A stretch of DNA of 26,246 nt from CAXMST01 sp032122625 (GCA_032122625.1 JAQBGG010000005.1:1-26246); one strand, 5' to 3'; numbered from the stretch's first letter, positions 1 to 6,901 are shown. The notes: generated by a model from the letters alone, not told the origin. Translations and numbers: made by a program.

Positions 1-456
1 CGCACCGATCATGCGGCACTACCTGGAGCCGGGCGATGCGGGCTTCGACGAGGCCTTCGGCCCGCTCGGCAAGGCCGCGGCCGCCGTCGAACCGATCGAG
101 AAGCCGCCGCGCGCCTGGTACGACAGGATCTCCTTTCCGCCTGGCCTGCGGTTCCGCCGATTCGTCCTCGGCGACTCGAACCAGATGCAGGTGCGGCTCA
201 ATGACGACGAGGGGCGGCTTCTCGGGATCCTGTGGCTGTCCCGTGGCCCGATGCCCGTCTGATGGCGCTCCTGGGCCGCGGGGACCAGCGGCTGTTCGAG
301 CGCATGAGTCGCGTCAGCGAGCCGGCCCGTCGTCCCGCCGCGATCCTGTTCGCGGACCTGGAAGCCTCCGGTGCGCTCTCGCGGCGCCTCTCGTCACGGG
401 GCTACTTCGAGCTGATCCGCGACCCGCTAGAGAGAACAGTCGACCTGAGCTGTTGA
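1..456 (+). pseudogene. Remnant of a PAS-like/class III cyclase gene, frameshifted and truncated
   Basis: The gene enters from the left edge in frame 2 and reads as a sensor-like domain (GDSNQMQVRLNDDEGRLLGI) until a stop at 260-262. The expected continuation (DARLMALLGRGDQRLFERM, then RRPAAILFADLEAS) is in frame 1, so a single-base change lies near 245-258. The continuation matches the intact cyclase at 7597-8766, which has RRPAAILFADLEASSPLARR at the same place. After SSRGYFELIR the similarity ends and the frame stops at 454-456, before the second metal Asp, the Asn/Arg pair and most of the catalytic domain. Only the first metal-binding Asp (FADLEAS) survives, so it cannot make a cyclic nucleotide. 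The upstream end lies outside the window. The frameshift and truncation are seen directly; the family assignment rests on comparison with the intact paralogue. Confidence 0.72.
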
Positions 457-481
457 ATCCTGTCACCTCCGACGCAGGAAG

Positions 482-511
482 GACGGAGGCCCCGGACCCG
501 GGACCTCCGTC
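482..511. terminator. Strong GC hairpin between convergent genes
   Basis: An 8-bp perfect outer stem (GACGGAGG with CCTCCGTC) encloses a further CCCG/CGGG-type inner stem with one mismatch. It lies between the stop of the cyclase remnant (456) and the stop of the cupin gene (575, minus strand), where a bidirectional terminator is expected. No T-tract follows on either strand, as is common in high-GC actinobacteria. Confidence 0.55.
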
Positions 512-574
512 ATCCGCGGCCGCTTGAGGCTTAGGCGTCAGGCAACAGCCCGCGGTCCGCCCAGCGTTCGGCAG

Positions 575-1006
575 CTACGACCCAGCAGCCGCCGGCGCCC
601 CCTGGGTCAGCTGCGCCTGCCCGATCGGCTGAATCGGCTCCTGGAAGGTCGAGGTGACCTCGGATTCACAGAAGAACCCGACGACCTTCAGGGACTCCTC
701 GCCGACGTTGACGAGCCCGTGGGGGACCATCGCCGGAATCACGGCGAGATCGCCGGCGCCCACGTCCGCGCGCTCCTCACCGACCTCGGCCTCACCCCGG
801 CCCGAGACGATATAGAGGATCTCCTCCGCGCTGTCGGTGTGGGTTGCCAGGCGGTCGCCCGGCTCAAGCTCGAAGTAGACGACCGCGCTATCCCGCGCCC
901 CCGCCCACTTGTTGATCGGGAAGCTGACCCGAACGCGCTTGTGCTCCGGATCGCTGTCAAGCCAGACCTCGGTGAGGTCGAGATCGGGGGTGGAAGTGGT
1001 GAACAT
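575..1006 (-). CDS. Small cupin-domain protein
   Basis: A 143-residue single-domain cupin. Cupin motif 1 is seen as GDRLATHTDSAEEILYIVSG, with one His where the family usually has HxH and the Glu pair retained. Motif 2 is GDLAVIPAMVPHGLVN, with the expected P...H...N. The fold normally holds one metal ion and supports dioxygenase, isomerase or sensing roles; no substrate can be named. The ATG follows GAGGAG with 7 bases between. It is divergent from the TetR gene at 1116, and the 109-bp gap holds an AAAC-N5-GTTT dyad that recurs before the downstream GST-fold gene, so control by that regulator is likely. The last ten residues (TQGAPAAAGS) look like a disordered tail. Confidence 0.85.
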   Translation of the reverse strand: MFTTSTPDLDLTEVWLDSDPEHKRVRVSFPINKWAGARDSAVVYFELEPGDRLATHTDSAEEILYIVSGRGEAEVGEERADVGAGDLAVIPAMVPHGLVNVGEESLKVVGFFCESEVTSTFQEPIQPIGQAQLTQGAPAAAGS

Positions 1007-1044
1007 GGCAGTTCTCCTCTCGTGGGGACGCCGGTTGTCTTTCG

Positions 1045-1061
1045 TAAAACATCATGTTTCG
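1045..1061. promoter_or_regulatory. Putative TetR operator, copy 1
   Basis: The site reads TAAAAC-ATCAT-GTTTCG: an AAAC/GTTT dyad with a 5-bp spacer, in the divergent gap between the cupin and tetR genes. The same half-sites and spacing occur at 1803-1819 before the GST-fold gene. A further partial GTTTCGCG follows at 1066-1073. Operator function is inference from symmetry and placement. Confidence 0.45.
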
Positions 1062-1115
1062 CGATGTTTCGCGAGCGTACCACGTTTGGCGTTACAGCGT
1101 GTACCATCATGGTCT

Positions 1116-1712
1116 ATGGCCGGCCAGTACAAGCTCAAGCAACGCGCCGCGAGCCAGGAGCAGACCCGCCAGCGGATCGTCGAAGCTGCGGTTGAGCTGC
1201 ACCAGGCACTCGGCCCCACGGCGACGACCGTGAGCGACATTGCCCGGCGTGCCGGTGTCGGCAGAGTGACGGTCTACCGTCACTTCGCCGACGAGGCGGA
1301 GATCCTGGGTGCCTGCAGCGGGCTCTACTTCCAACGCCACCCGCCACCGGACCCTGAGAGCTGGCGGGCAATCGAGGACCCGGTTGAGCGCCTGCGGATC
1401 GGGCTCGCCGAAGCCTACGCCTACCACCGCGAGACCGAGGCGATGATCACCCCGGTCCTCGCCGACATTCCCGAGCACGAGGTGGTGCAGCCATACCATG
1501 AGCTCTGGTCGCGGGCACGCGATGTTCTGCTCGAGCCCTGGCGGGCACGAGGCAGGCGCCGAACTCTGCTCCGAGCCGGGATCGCCCTTGCGCTCAGCTT
1601 CCATACCTGGCGGCAGCTCATCCGCGAGCAGGAGCTCTCGGATGAGCAGGCGATCGAGCTTGCGATGCGGCTCGTGAGTGAACGGGCGTCGGCGACGGCT
1701 GGAGTCCGCTGA
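1116..1712 (+). CDS. TetR/AcrR-family transcriptional regulator
   Basis: 198 residues, the usual size for TetR. The N-terminal helix-turn-helix is clear at about residues 37-64 (TTVSDIARRAGVGRVTVYRH, then FADEAEIL); the C-terminal ligand/dimer domain is helical and not assignable to a ligand. The frame is open further upstream, but the ATG at 1116 starts at the usual distance from the HTH, so I chose it. There is no Shine-Dalgarno sequence before it; TACCAT sits 8 bases upstream, suggesting a leaderless or near-leaderless mRNA. It lies between the divergent cupin gene and the GST-fold gene, and matching dyads flank it on both sides, so it probably represses both neighbours and perhaps itself. 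Confidence 0.9.
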   Translation: MAGQYKLKQRAASQEQTRQRIVEAAVELHQALGPTATTVSDIARRAGVGRVTVYRHFADEAEILGACSGLYFQRHPPPDPESWRAIEDPVERLRIGLAEAYAYHRETEAMITPVLADIPEHEVVQPYHELWSRARDVLLEPWRARGRRRTLLRAGIALALSFHTWRQLIREQELSDEQAIELAMRLVSERASATAGVR

Positions 1713-1762
1713 CCACTTCCCCAGAGTGGGATCGGAGCCCCCGCAAACCCCGCTCGCGTGTG

Positions 1763-1777
1763 GATACACCGTGTATC
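1763..1777. promoter_or_regulatory. Perfect 15-bp palindrome before the GST-fold gene
   Basis: GATACAC-C-GTGTATC is a perfect inverted repeat with one central base. It lies in the 143-bp gap between tetR and the GST-fold gene, 26 bp before the AAAC-N5-GTTT dyad. A related GATACGGT occurs just downstream at 1787-1794. It could be a second operator or overlap the promoter. Confidence 0.35.
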
Positions 1778-1802
1778 GCGAAACGTGATACGGTGCCGCT
1801 CG

Positions 1803-1819
1803 TGAAACAGCTAGTTTCA
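1803..1819. promoter_or_regulatory. Putative TetR operator, copy 2
   Basis: TGAAAC-AGCTA-GTTTCA is a perfect 6-bp dyad with a 5-bp spacer, 36 bp before the GST-fold start. It shares half-sites and spacing with the dyad at 1045-1061. The position is right for repression of the downstream gene. Confidence 0.5.
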
Positions 1820-1855
1820 TGAATGACGCCACGGCGTCCTACGGAGGGAGTCCCG

Positions 1856-2701
1856 ATGAACACCGATCAGCTCGACCGACCGGATCGGGCCGAAGGCCCG
1901 CTGGAAGACGACCGTGGCGGCGGGAGGCGGCCCGACGTCCGCCTGTTCACGATCCCCGGCTCCCACCCTGGTGTGGCGGCGCAACTGATGCTCGATCACA
2001 AGCGCATCCCCTTCAAGCGCACCGACCTGCTCCCGGTCGTTACGTGGATCGTGCTCAAGGGACTGCGATTCCCCCGCGGGACGGTGCCCGCGATGAAGAT
2101 CGACGGGCGCAGGGTCCAGGGTTCACGCGAGATCGCCCGCGAGCTCGAGCGGATCGAGCCGGATCCGCCGCTATTCCCCGCCGACCCCGACCTCCGGGCG
2201 AAGGTCGAGGAGGCAGAGAGCTTCGGCGACGAGGAGCTCCAGGTGCGCATTCGCCGACCGCTGCTTTGGATGTTCGGGAAGAACACAGGAGCGCTTCGCA
2301 GCTACCTGGAGGGCGCGAGGATCGGCCTCCCCCACGGGCTCGGCGTGAGGATGGCCGGGCCGTTCATCGCCCTCGACGCCCGCTCCCACGAGGCCACGGA
2401 CGAGAACGTGCGCCGCGACATCTCGCTGCTGCCGGAGACGCTTCAGCGGATTGACGACTGGATCGCCGAGGGAGTGCTCGGCGGCGAGCAGCTGAATGCC
2501 GCCGACTTCCAGATCGCCACCAGCCTGCGCCTGGCGATGAGCCTCGATGACCTCCGGCCGGCGATCGAGCACCGGCCTGCGGGCAAGCTCGCTCTCCGGG
2601 TGGTGCCGCACTACCCGGGCAGGATCCCACCGGTATTGCCAGCGGCCTGGCTCGAGCCACTGGCGAGCGGCTCGGCGAGCGCTCCGACGGCGCTGGTCTG
2701 A
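1856..2701 (+). CDS. Glutathione S-transferase-fold protein
   Basis: 281 residues. After a charged N-terminal extension of about 27 residues comes a thioredoxin-like GST N-domain (RLFTIPGSHPGVAAQLMLDH, then GTVPAMKIDG with the cis-Pro, then VQGSREIARELE in place of the usual ESxAI glutathione contact). A helical C-domain follows (about 110-265), with LNAADFQIATSLRLAMSL matching the conserved GST helix (xxxADxxxA). Actinobacteria generally lack glutathione, so the cosubstrate is uncertain. The ATG at 1856 has GGAGGG 7 bases upstream and is preferred over an in-frame ATG at 1823 that has no ribosome site. It follows tetR in the same direction behind its own palindromic sites, so it is likely part of that regulator's target set, perhaps a stress or detoxification function. 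Confidence 0.8.
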   Translation: MNTDQLDRPDRAEGPLEDDRGGGRRPDVRLFTIPGSHPGVAAQLMLDHKRIPFKRTDLLPVVTWIVLKGLRFPRGTVPAMKIDGRRVQGSREIARELERIEPDPPLFPADPDLRAKVEEAESFGDEELQVRIRRPLLWMFGKNTGALRSYLEGARIGLPHGLGVRMAGPFIALDARSHEATDENVRRDISLLPETLQRIDDWIAEGVLGGEQLNAADFQIATSLRLAMSLDDLRPAIEHRPAGKLALRVVPHYPGRIPPVLPAAWLEPLASGSASAPTALV

Positions 2702-2729
2702 CAAAGATTCCCGAGCGGCACGGGCCGTA

Positions 2730-2881
2730 ATCGGGGCGACTGGATTTGAACCAGCGACCTTTCGACCCCCCGTCGACGGGTTGGGCGTGTCGATGCGTTC
2801 CGGAGCGTCCGATGTGTCGATTCTGTCCCTGGTCGTGTACTCATTGGACAGATAGGACGTATCAGTCGGTACCACGGGGGT
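2730..2881 (-). repeat. Direct repeat copy 1 with tRNA-like 3' half
   Basis: Positions 2730-2800 are identical over 71 bp to 6006-6076, and the far end (2868-2881, GGTACCACGGGGGT) is identical to 6143-6156; the middle is similar but diverged. Read on the minus strand, the conserved end contains GCTGG-TTCAAAT-CCAGT, a T-arm, then CGCCCCG-A, which looks like the 3' acceptor strand of a tRNA(Pro)-type molecule. No CCA is encoded and no 5' half with the complementary CGGGGCG is visible, so it is not a tRNA gene. A CCCG-TCGA-CGGG hairpin precedes the T-arm. It starts 20 bp beyond the stop of the cyclase gene. It fills most of the 199-bp gap between the GST-fold and cyclase genes. Confidence 0.8.
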
Positions 2882-2900
2882 CGCGGAACCGCGGCGCCGA

Positions 2901-4250
2901 CTATCCCGCGACCGCGAAAACGCGCCAATCGTCCGGCACGCCCTTCAGTGCATGTGCGCCGCGATCCACGAAAGTGAGCTCGGACCCTACGACCAGGTCC
3001 TTCACTGTCGACGAGGCGAGCACCTCACCGGGCTCCGCCAGGGACCCGATCCGAGCGCCGATCGCCACCGCGATACCGGTGACGGCGTCTCCCTCATAGC
3101 GAACCTCGCCCGTATGGAGCCCGACCCGGACCTCCAGTCCCAACTGCGCCATGGAGGCGGCGATCCGGGATCCGCATCGCGCCGCGCGGGCCGGGCCATC
3201 GAAGACGGCGAAGAACCCGTCGCCGGCCGTGTCGACCTCGCGGCCGCGGTAGCGCGCGAGCTGGGCGCGGATCAGGTTGTCATGCTGCGACCGAACCTCA
3301 CGCCAGCGACGGTCACCCATCTCCGCGGATCTCGCGGTCGAGTCGACCACGTCGGTGAACAGGACGGTCGCGAGTACCCGGTCGAACGCGTCCTCATGCT
3401 CCCGTTCCACCTGTTCCGTAAACCGCTTGATCTCCGCTACCAGCGCCTCTTGGTCGCCCGCCCACGGGAAATGATCTGCGCCGTCCAACTCCACAAACTC
3501 CGCCCCTGCGATCTGATCTGCGATGTAGCGACCGGCTCCAACCGGCTCGATCTGGTCACCCGCCCGGTGGAGTACCAGCGAGGGGACGCTTATCGCCGGC
3601 AGCAACCGGCGAATGTCCATCTCACGGAAGACCCTCTCCTGCGCATATATGGCGCTCGGACTTGCGGACAGCCGCTGGTACCGCTCCCACCATCTCTCCA
3701 TCTGCGCGTCGCCGGCGAGCGAGGGATTGAACAGACCGAGCGTCTCCTTCGCGTACTCTCGGGTGCCCCATCCGTTCCTCACTTCGCTCAGGTAGTCCCG
3801 CCACTCCTCCTCTGACCACTGCCAGGGGTAGTCGGGTGCCTGCGTGCCCCGCGCGGCGGTCGCGTGGAGAACCAGCCCGGCGACCCGGTCCGGGCGAGTA
3901 GAAGCGAACATCCCACACAGCGCCCCCGCGTCTGAAAAGCCGAAGAGCACTGCGCGATCCGAGCCCACGGCATCGAGCACCGCGGCGAGGTCATCGACGA
4001 GGTCCTCGAGCGGCGGAAGGTCATCCGGGGAGTAACGGTCAGAAACGCCGGTGCCCCGCCGATCGATGATGATGACTCGCGCGAACGCTGCCAGCGACCG
4101 AAGGAAAGCCGCATAGAGCGGATTCTCCCACATGACGTCCAGATTGTTGAACGGCGAGAGGTAGGCGAGATCGGTGTGTCCGTTGCCGACGACGCAGTAG
4201 CCGATCGCGATCTCACCGTTGCGCGCGTAACGAATCTCAGGTTTCAGCAT
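2901..4250 (-). CDS. Alpha/beta-hydrolase fused to class III nucleotide cyclase
   Basis: 449 residues. Residues 1-280 form an alpha/beta-hydrolase with nucleophile Ser106 in GFSDAG, acid D232 (RAGDQ) and His260 (GADHF), so this half looks catalytically complete. Residues 290-449 are a class III cyclase: metal Asp300 (LFTDVVDST) and Asp344 (AGDGFFAVFDGP), GLHTGEV, and the transition-state Arg400 (IGARIGSLA). The Lys that usually selects adenine is Asp340, so ATP versus GTP preference is open. The Asn normally preceding the Arg is also replaced. The ATG overlaps the end of the upstream transporter gene by 14 nt, with GGAAG just before it, which indicates translational coupling. The partner carries a cyclic-nucleotide-binding domain, so the product nucleotide probably acts on it. 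A paralogue is at 19883-21214. Confidence 0.92.
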   Translation of the reverse strand: MLKPEIRYARNGEIAIGYCVVGNGHTDLAYLSPFNNLDVMWENPLYAAFLRSLAAFARVIIIDRRGTGVSDRYSPDDLPPLEDLVDDLAAVLDAVGSDRAVLFGFSDAGALCGMFASTRPDRVAGLVLHATAARGTQAPDYPWQWSEEEWRDYLSEVRNGWGTREYAKETLGLFNPSLAGDAQMERWWERYQRLSASPSAIYAQERVFREMDIRRLLPAISVPSLVLHRAGDQIEPVGAGRYIADQIAGAEFVELDGADHFPWAGDQEALVAEIKRFTEQVEREHEDAFDRVLATVLFTDVVDSTARSAEMGDRRWREVRSQHDNLIRAQLARYRGREVDTAGDGFFAVFDGPARAARCGSRIAASMAQLGLEVRVGLHTGEVRYEGDAVTGIAVAIGARIGSLAEPGEVLASSTVKDLVVGSELTFVDRGAHALKGVPDDWRVFAVAG

Positions 4251-5916
4251 GAGCTTCCGATCGATCGCGAGTCGAGCTTGGGGGACGCGGGAGCCGATGC
4301 TCGATCACGCCGTCGGCCGCCTGCGAGGAACGACCATGCCCTGCGACCGCGTTGATGAAGTGGCCGGCATCCAGCGCAAGCAGCCTGGTCGGCTCGGTGG
4401 TCCGAACCGTGGCGGTTCGCGGCTCGCCGCGGAGGAGCGCGATCTCGCCGAACGATTCCCCGGCGGCCTGAAAGCGCCGGTGGACCTTGTTCTCGAACAC
4501 CTCTACCCGGCCCGCCTCGATCAGGTAGAAGCGATCGCCGACGTCGCCCTGCGTGATGACATCCTGATTGGTGTCGGCGCTGAGCTCGATCAGATCGTGG
4601 GTGAGGCGCTCGAGCGTCGCGAGTGGAAGCGGGGTGAAGATCGGGTCGGCACGAAGTAGGGAGAAGTGGCGCTCCTCCACTGGCGCCCCGACCTCGAAGG
4701 ATCGCAAGCGACCCCACCGGAGGAGGGCGAAGCACGGCAGGATCGAGGCGACGACGAGCACAGCGGCGCGGATCCCCAGCAGCTCGACCAGAACCGTCAC
4801 CGCGATCGCACCGAGCGCCATCGCCGCCAGTCGCACCGTCTCCAGCGAACCGCGGACGCGCCCCAGGACCTCGTCATCGCCCAGTCGCTGCAGCAGCGTG
4901 TTATCGGCGACTTCAACCAGGGTGTAGCCGAATCCGACCCCGAACCAGGCGGCATAGACAACGACAACGACCGGGCTGACCCCCGGCAGGGCGAGCATTG
5001 CACCGGTGAGCAGACTGCCGACCACTAGACCCTCGACCAGCCTGCCGCGGTTGATCAGCACGGCCAGCCCGGCGCCGGCCAGAAGCGCTCCGACTCCCCA
5101 AGCCGCGTTCATGTAACCGACGCTCGAGTTGCCGAGCTCGAGCAGATCGAGCGCGATGATCACGATCAGCACATCCGCCGCTCCCTCAACGAAGACGAGA
5201 AGGGTCAGGCTGGTTCCGAGGAGGCGCAGCGCGGGGTCGGCGATCATTGCCCGAAGCCCGGCGGTGGCCTGCCGGGCCAGGCCGCGGGCAGCCACCTCGT
5301 CCACGTAGCGAGGGCGGCTGTCGGGCCGCGTGAGCAGGATCGCGATACAGCTTGCCACCGCAGCGAGCGCCGCGAGCGTAAACACGGCCTGCACCGAGCT
5401 CACCGCGAGCAGGACGCCGGCCGAGATCGAGCCCCCGAGGAAGCCGAGGTTGTCCATCACGCTGTGGGTCACGTTCGCGGCCGAGAGTTCCTGCGGGGTG
5501 CGGGCGAGCTGAGGCATCAAGGCACCTTCAGCTGGGATGTAGGGCGAAGCTGCGACGGTGAACAGGCCGGCGAGCGCAAAGACCAACCATGTCGGTGCTC
5601 CGGCGGTGACTGCAAGCGAGGCGCCTCCCAGTACACCGGCCATCGTCGTGGCGCTCCAGACGAGTACGGCTCTCCGCGAGTACCGATCTCCCAGCAGCCC
5701 GGAGAACGGCGACGCGAGGGCGCCGGGAAGCAGCCGCACCAGCCCGGCGACGCCGACGGCGGCCGCGCCGGCGGCGTCAAAAGCGTAGACCCCGAGCGTG
5801 ATAACGAAGGTCCAGGTGGCGAACGAGACACCGACCCAGGCAAGTTGAAGTCGGCCTAGATCGGGATTCCGGAAGACCTCACCGAGCGCCCGAGCCGAGG
5901 CAGGCAAGCGGCTCAA
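4237..5916 (-). CDS. MFS transporter with C-terminal cyclic-nucleotide-binding domain
   Basis: 559 residues. Residues 1 to about 405 are a major facilitator protein with roughly 12 hydrophobic segments and an MFS loop 2-3 motif (GLLGDRYSRRAVLVW). After a short linker, residues about 425-530 form a cNMP-binding domain: DPIFTPLPLATLERL, then QGDVGDRFYLIEAGRVEVF, then the phosphate-binding cassette at 486-504 (GESFGEIALLRGE, RTATV), which retains the key Glu and Arg. The transported substrate cannot be told. The only start near the domain edge is TTG at 5916, since an in-frame TGA lies two codons upstream; no clear ribosome site is present. The gene is followed in an overlapping operon by a cyclase, suggesting transport or transporter state responds to the nucleotide made next door. 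Confidence 0.9.
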   Translation of the reverse strand: MSRLPASARALGEVFRNPDLGRLQLAWVGVSFATWTFVITLGVYAFDAAGAAAVGVAGLVRLLPGALASPFSGLLGDRYSRRAVLVWSATTMAGVLGGASLAVTAGAPTWLVFALAGLFTVAASPYIPAEGALMPQLARTPQELSAANVTHSVMDNLGFLGGSISAGVLLAVSSVQAVFTLAALAAVASCIAILLTRPDSRPRYVDEVAARGLARQATAGLRAMIADPALRLLGTSLTLLVFVEGAADVLIVIIALDLLELGNSSVGYMNAAWGVGALLAGAGLAVLINRGRLVEGLVVGSLLTGAMLALPGVSPVVVVVYAAWFGVGFGYTLVEVADNTLLQRLGDDEVLGRVRGSLETVRLAAMALGAIAVTVLVELLGIRAAVLVVASILPCFALLRWGRLRSFEVGAPVEERHFSLLRADPIFTPLPLATLERLTHDLIELSADTNQDVITQGDVGDRFYLIEAGRVEVFENKVHRRFQAAGESFGEIALLRGEPRTATVRTTEPTRLLALDAGHFINAVAGHGRSSQAADGVIEHRLPRPPSSTRDRSEAHAET

Positions 5917-6005
5917 TGCTCAGGATCCCATGGCATCGAGTAAGAGGCTAACCGATTCCCGAACTGCACAAGGAGAACCGACAGGCAGATCGGAGTGCGG
6001 GAGAT

Positions 6006-6156
6006 ATCGGGGCGACTGGATTTGAACCAGCGACCTTTCGACCCCCCGTCGACGGGTTGGGCGTGTCGATGCGTTCTCAGGCGTCCCATGCGTCCCTCCC
6101 GTCCCGAGGCGTGGGTTTCCTGGAAGATCGGACCTATCGGTGGGTACCACGGGGGT
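6006..6156 (-). repeat. Direct repeat copy 2 with tRNA-like 3' half
   Basis: Same element as at 2730-2881, in the same orientation 3276 bp away: 71 identical bases at the tRNA-like end (6006-6076), a diverged middle, and an identical 14-mer GGTACCACGGGGGT at 6143-6156. The two copies bracket the transporter/cyclase operon; this copy ends 90 bp before the transporter start. Of the 295-bp gap between the transporter and the HTH gene, the rest shows nothing I can name. Short frames across it (for example one containing KGRWFKSSRP) are products of the repeat, not genes. Confidence 0.8.
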
Positions 6157-6211
6157 ACCGCCGCATGAGGCACCGGGATCGGGGGGCCGATTCGTTTCCC
6201 CGGGCGGGGTC

Positions 6212-6418
6212 CTAGTGGTCTACAAGCCGAAAGTGGCGCTTGCCACCCTCCTCGCGGACCTTCTCCAACCGGCCCGCTTGCTTGGCGGCCTTCCAGCTCG
6301 GCTGCATCGCCGAGACCTCGATGCCCAGCTCGTCGGCGACGTCCTGGCGCGTGAACTCATCTTGACCGAGTGAACGCGCTGCCTCCAGCACCTGCTCTTG
6401 AGTTGCTTCCTCAGCCAT
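6212..6418 (-). CDS. Small helix-turn-helix protein
   Basis: 68 residues from the ATG at 6418. The sequence FTRQDVADELGIEVSAMQPSW looks like a helix-turn-helix, followed by a short wing-like segment (LEKVREEGGKRHFRLVD), so a DNA-binding role is likely. Alternative in-frame starts are ATG 6427 and TTG 6460. None has a good ribosome site, but TAGAAT (6431-6426) is an almost consensus -10 box exactly 7 bases before the 6418 ATG, which favours 6418 and a leaderless mRNA. It lies 70 bp downstream of the Ada-type gene on the same strand. No target is evident. Confidence 0.65.
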   Translation of the reverse strand: MAEEATQEQVLEAARSLGQDEFTRQDVADELGIEVSAMQPSWKAAKQAGRLEKVREEGGKRHFRLVDH

Positions 6419-6488
6419 TCGAGGCATTCTAGCCCGCCTGCCGCGTTCGGCGTCATCCAAGACGATCGTTACTCGTCCTGGTTTGTCG

Positions 6489-6785
6489 CTACGACCGACG
6501 GATCGTCGAGCTGCTCTTCCCGTTCTGCCGGTCCGCTCTCCACGCGTCGTAGTCGGCCTTCAAGCAGGTCTCGCACGGGCGATAGCCCGCGGCGAGGGCG
6601 GTCTTCTGATCGGCGAAGAAGACGCGGTGGCTGCTGTAGCCGCCCCGCCGGAGCGCCTTCAGCGCGGTGGGACAGTCGAGGCGCCCGTAGATGCGAGTGC
6701 GGCGACTGGCGGCAAGCTGTCCCGGCGTCTTGGACTCGAAGGGATCGCCGGTGGCGGTCGTGAGCACGTAGGTGCCGTCTGCCAC
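6489..6785 (-). CDS. Stand-alone Ada-type metal-binding domain protein
   Basis: 98 residues. It resembles the N-terminal zinc domain of Ada (the methyl-phosphotriester acceptor domain): RIYGRLDCPTALKALRRGGY, then HRVFFADQKTALAAGYRPCETC. The visible Cys are C38, C71 and C74; Ada uses four, so the fourth ligand is missing or replaced (His53 is a candidate). Without the AraC and methyltransferase domains it is unlikely to be a full adaptive-response protein; it may bind DNA or sense damage, or be a structural zinc protein. I chose GTG at 6785 because GGGAGG lies 6 bases upstream; longer frames lack a ribosome site. It is followed by the HTH gene. Confidence 0.72.
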   Translation of the reverse strand: MADGTYVLTTATGDPFESKTPGQLAASRRTRIYGRLDCPTALKALRRGGYSSHRVFFADQKTALAAGYRPCETCLKADYDAWRADRQNGKSSSTIRRS

Positions 6786-6796
6786 AGCCAGCCTCC

Positions 6797-6901
6797 CTAC
6801 TCGGCCTTCGCCGGCGCGCAACGGTCGCGTACGCCCCAGAGGAGAAGGGCGCGATCCGCTTCGTCAGCGGGGAACTCGACCAATGCGGCGCGCGGGAACA
6901 T
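6797..6901 (-). CDS. Possible 34-residue small ORF before the Ada-type gene
   Basis: ATG at 6901 opens a 34-residue frame (starts MFPRAALVEFPADEADRALL) whose third codon positions are mostly G or C, as in real genes here. Its stop TAG at 6799-6797 abuts the ribosome site of the Ada-type gene, so the two could be coupled. There is no proper ribosome site, but TATGGT lies 6 bases before the ATG, compatible with a leaderless message. The protein has no recognisable family and chance cannot be excluded. The rest of the 6902-7084 gap shows nothing I can support. Confidence 0.25.
   Translation of the reverse strand: MFPRAALVEFPADEADRALLLWGVRDRCAPAKAE

Noticed and set aside
524..1195. A 223-codon plus-strand frame
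   Set aside because: Antisense shadow of the cupin gene, which has a good ribosome site and both cupin motifs.
1713..1729. CCACT-N7-AGTGG hairpin after tetR
   Set aside because: A 5-bp stem with no T-tract is too weak to call a terminator here.
2730..2800. A complete tRNA gene
   Set aside because: Only the T-arm and 3' acceptor strand are present. No anticodon arm, D-arm or 5' acceptor strand can be folded around them.
2746..2928. Short frames with motifs such as GATGFEPATFRPP and KVAGSNPVAP
   Set aside because: These peptides come from translating the tRNA-like repeat. The same artefact appears at 6006-6156.
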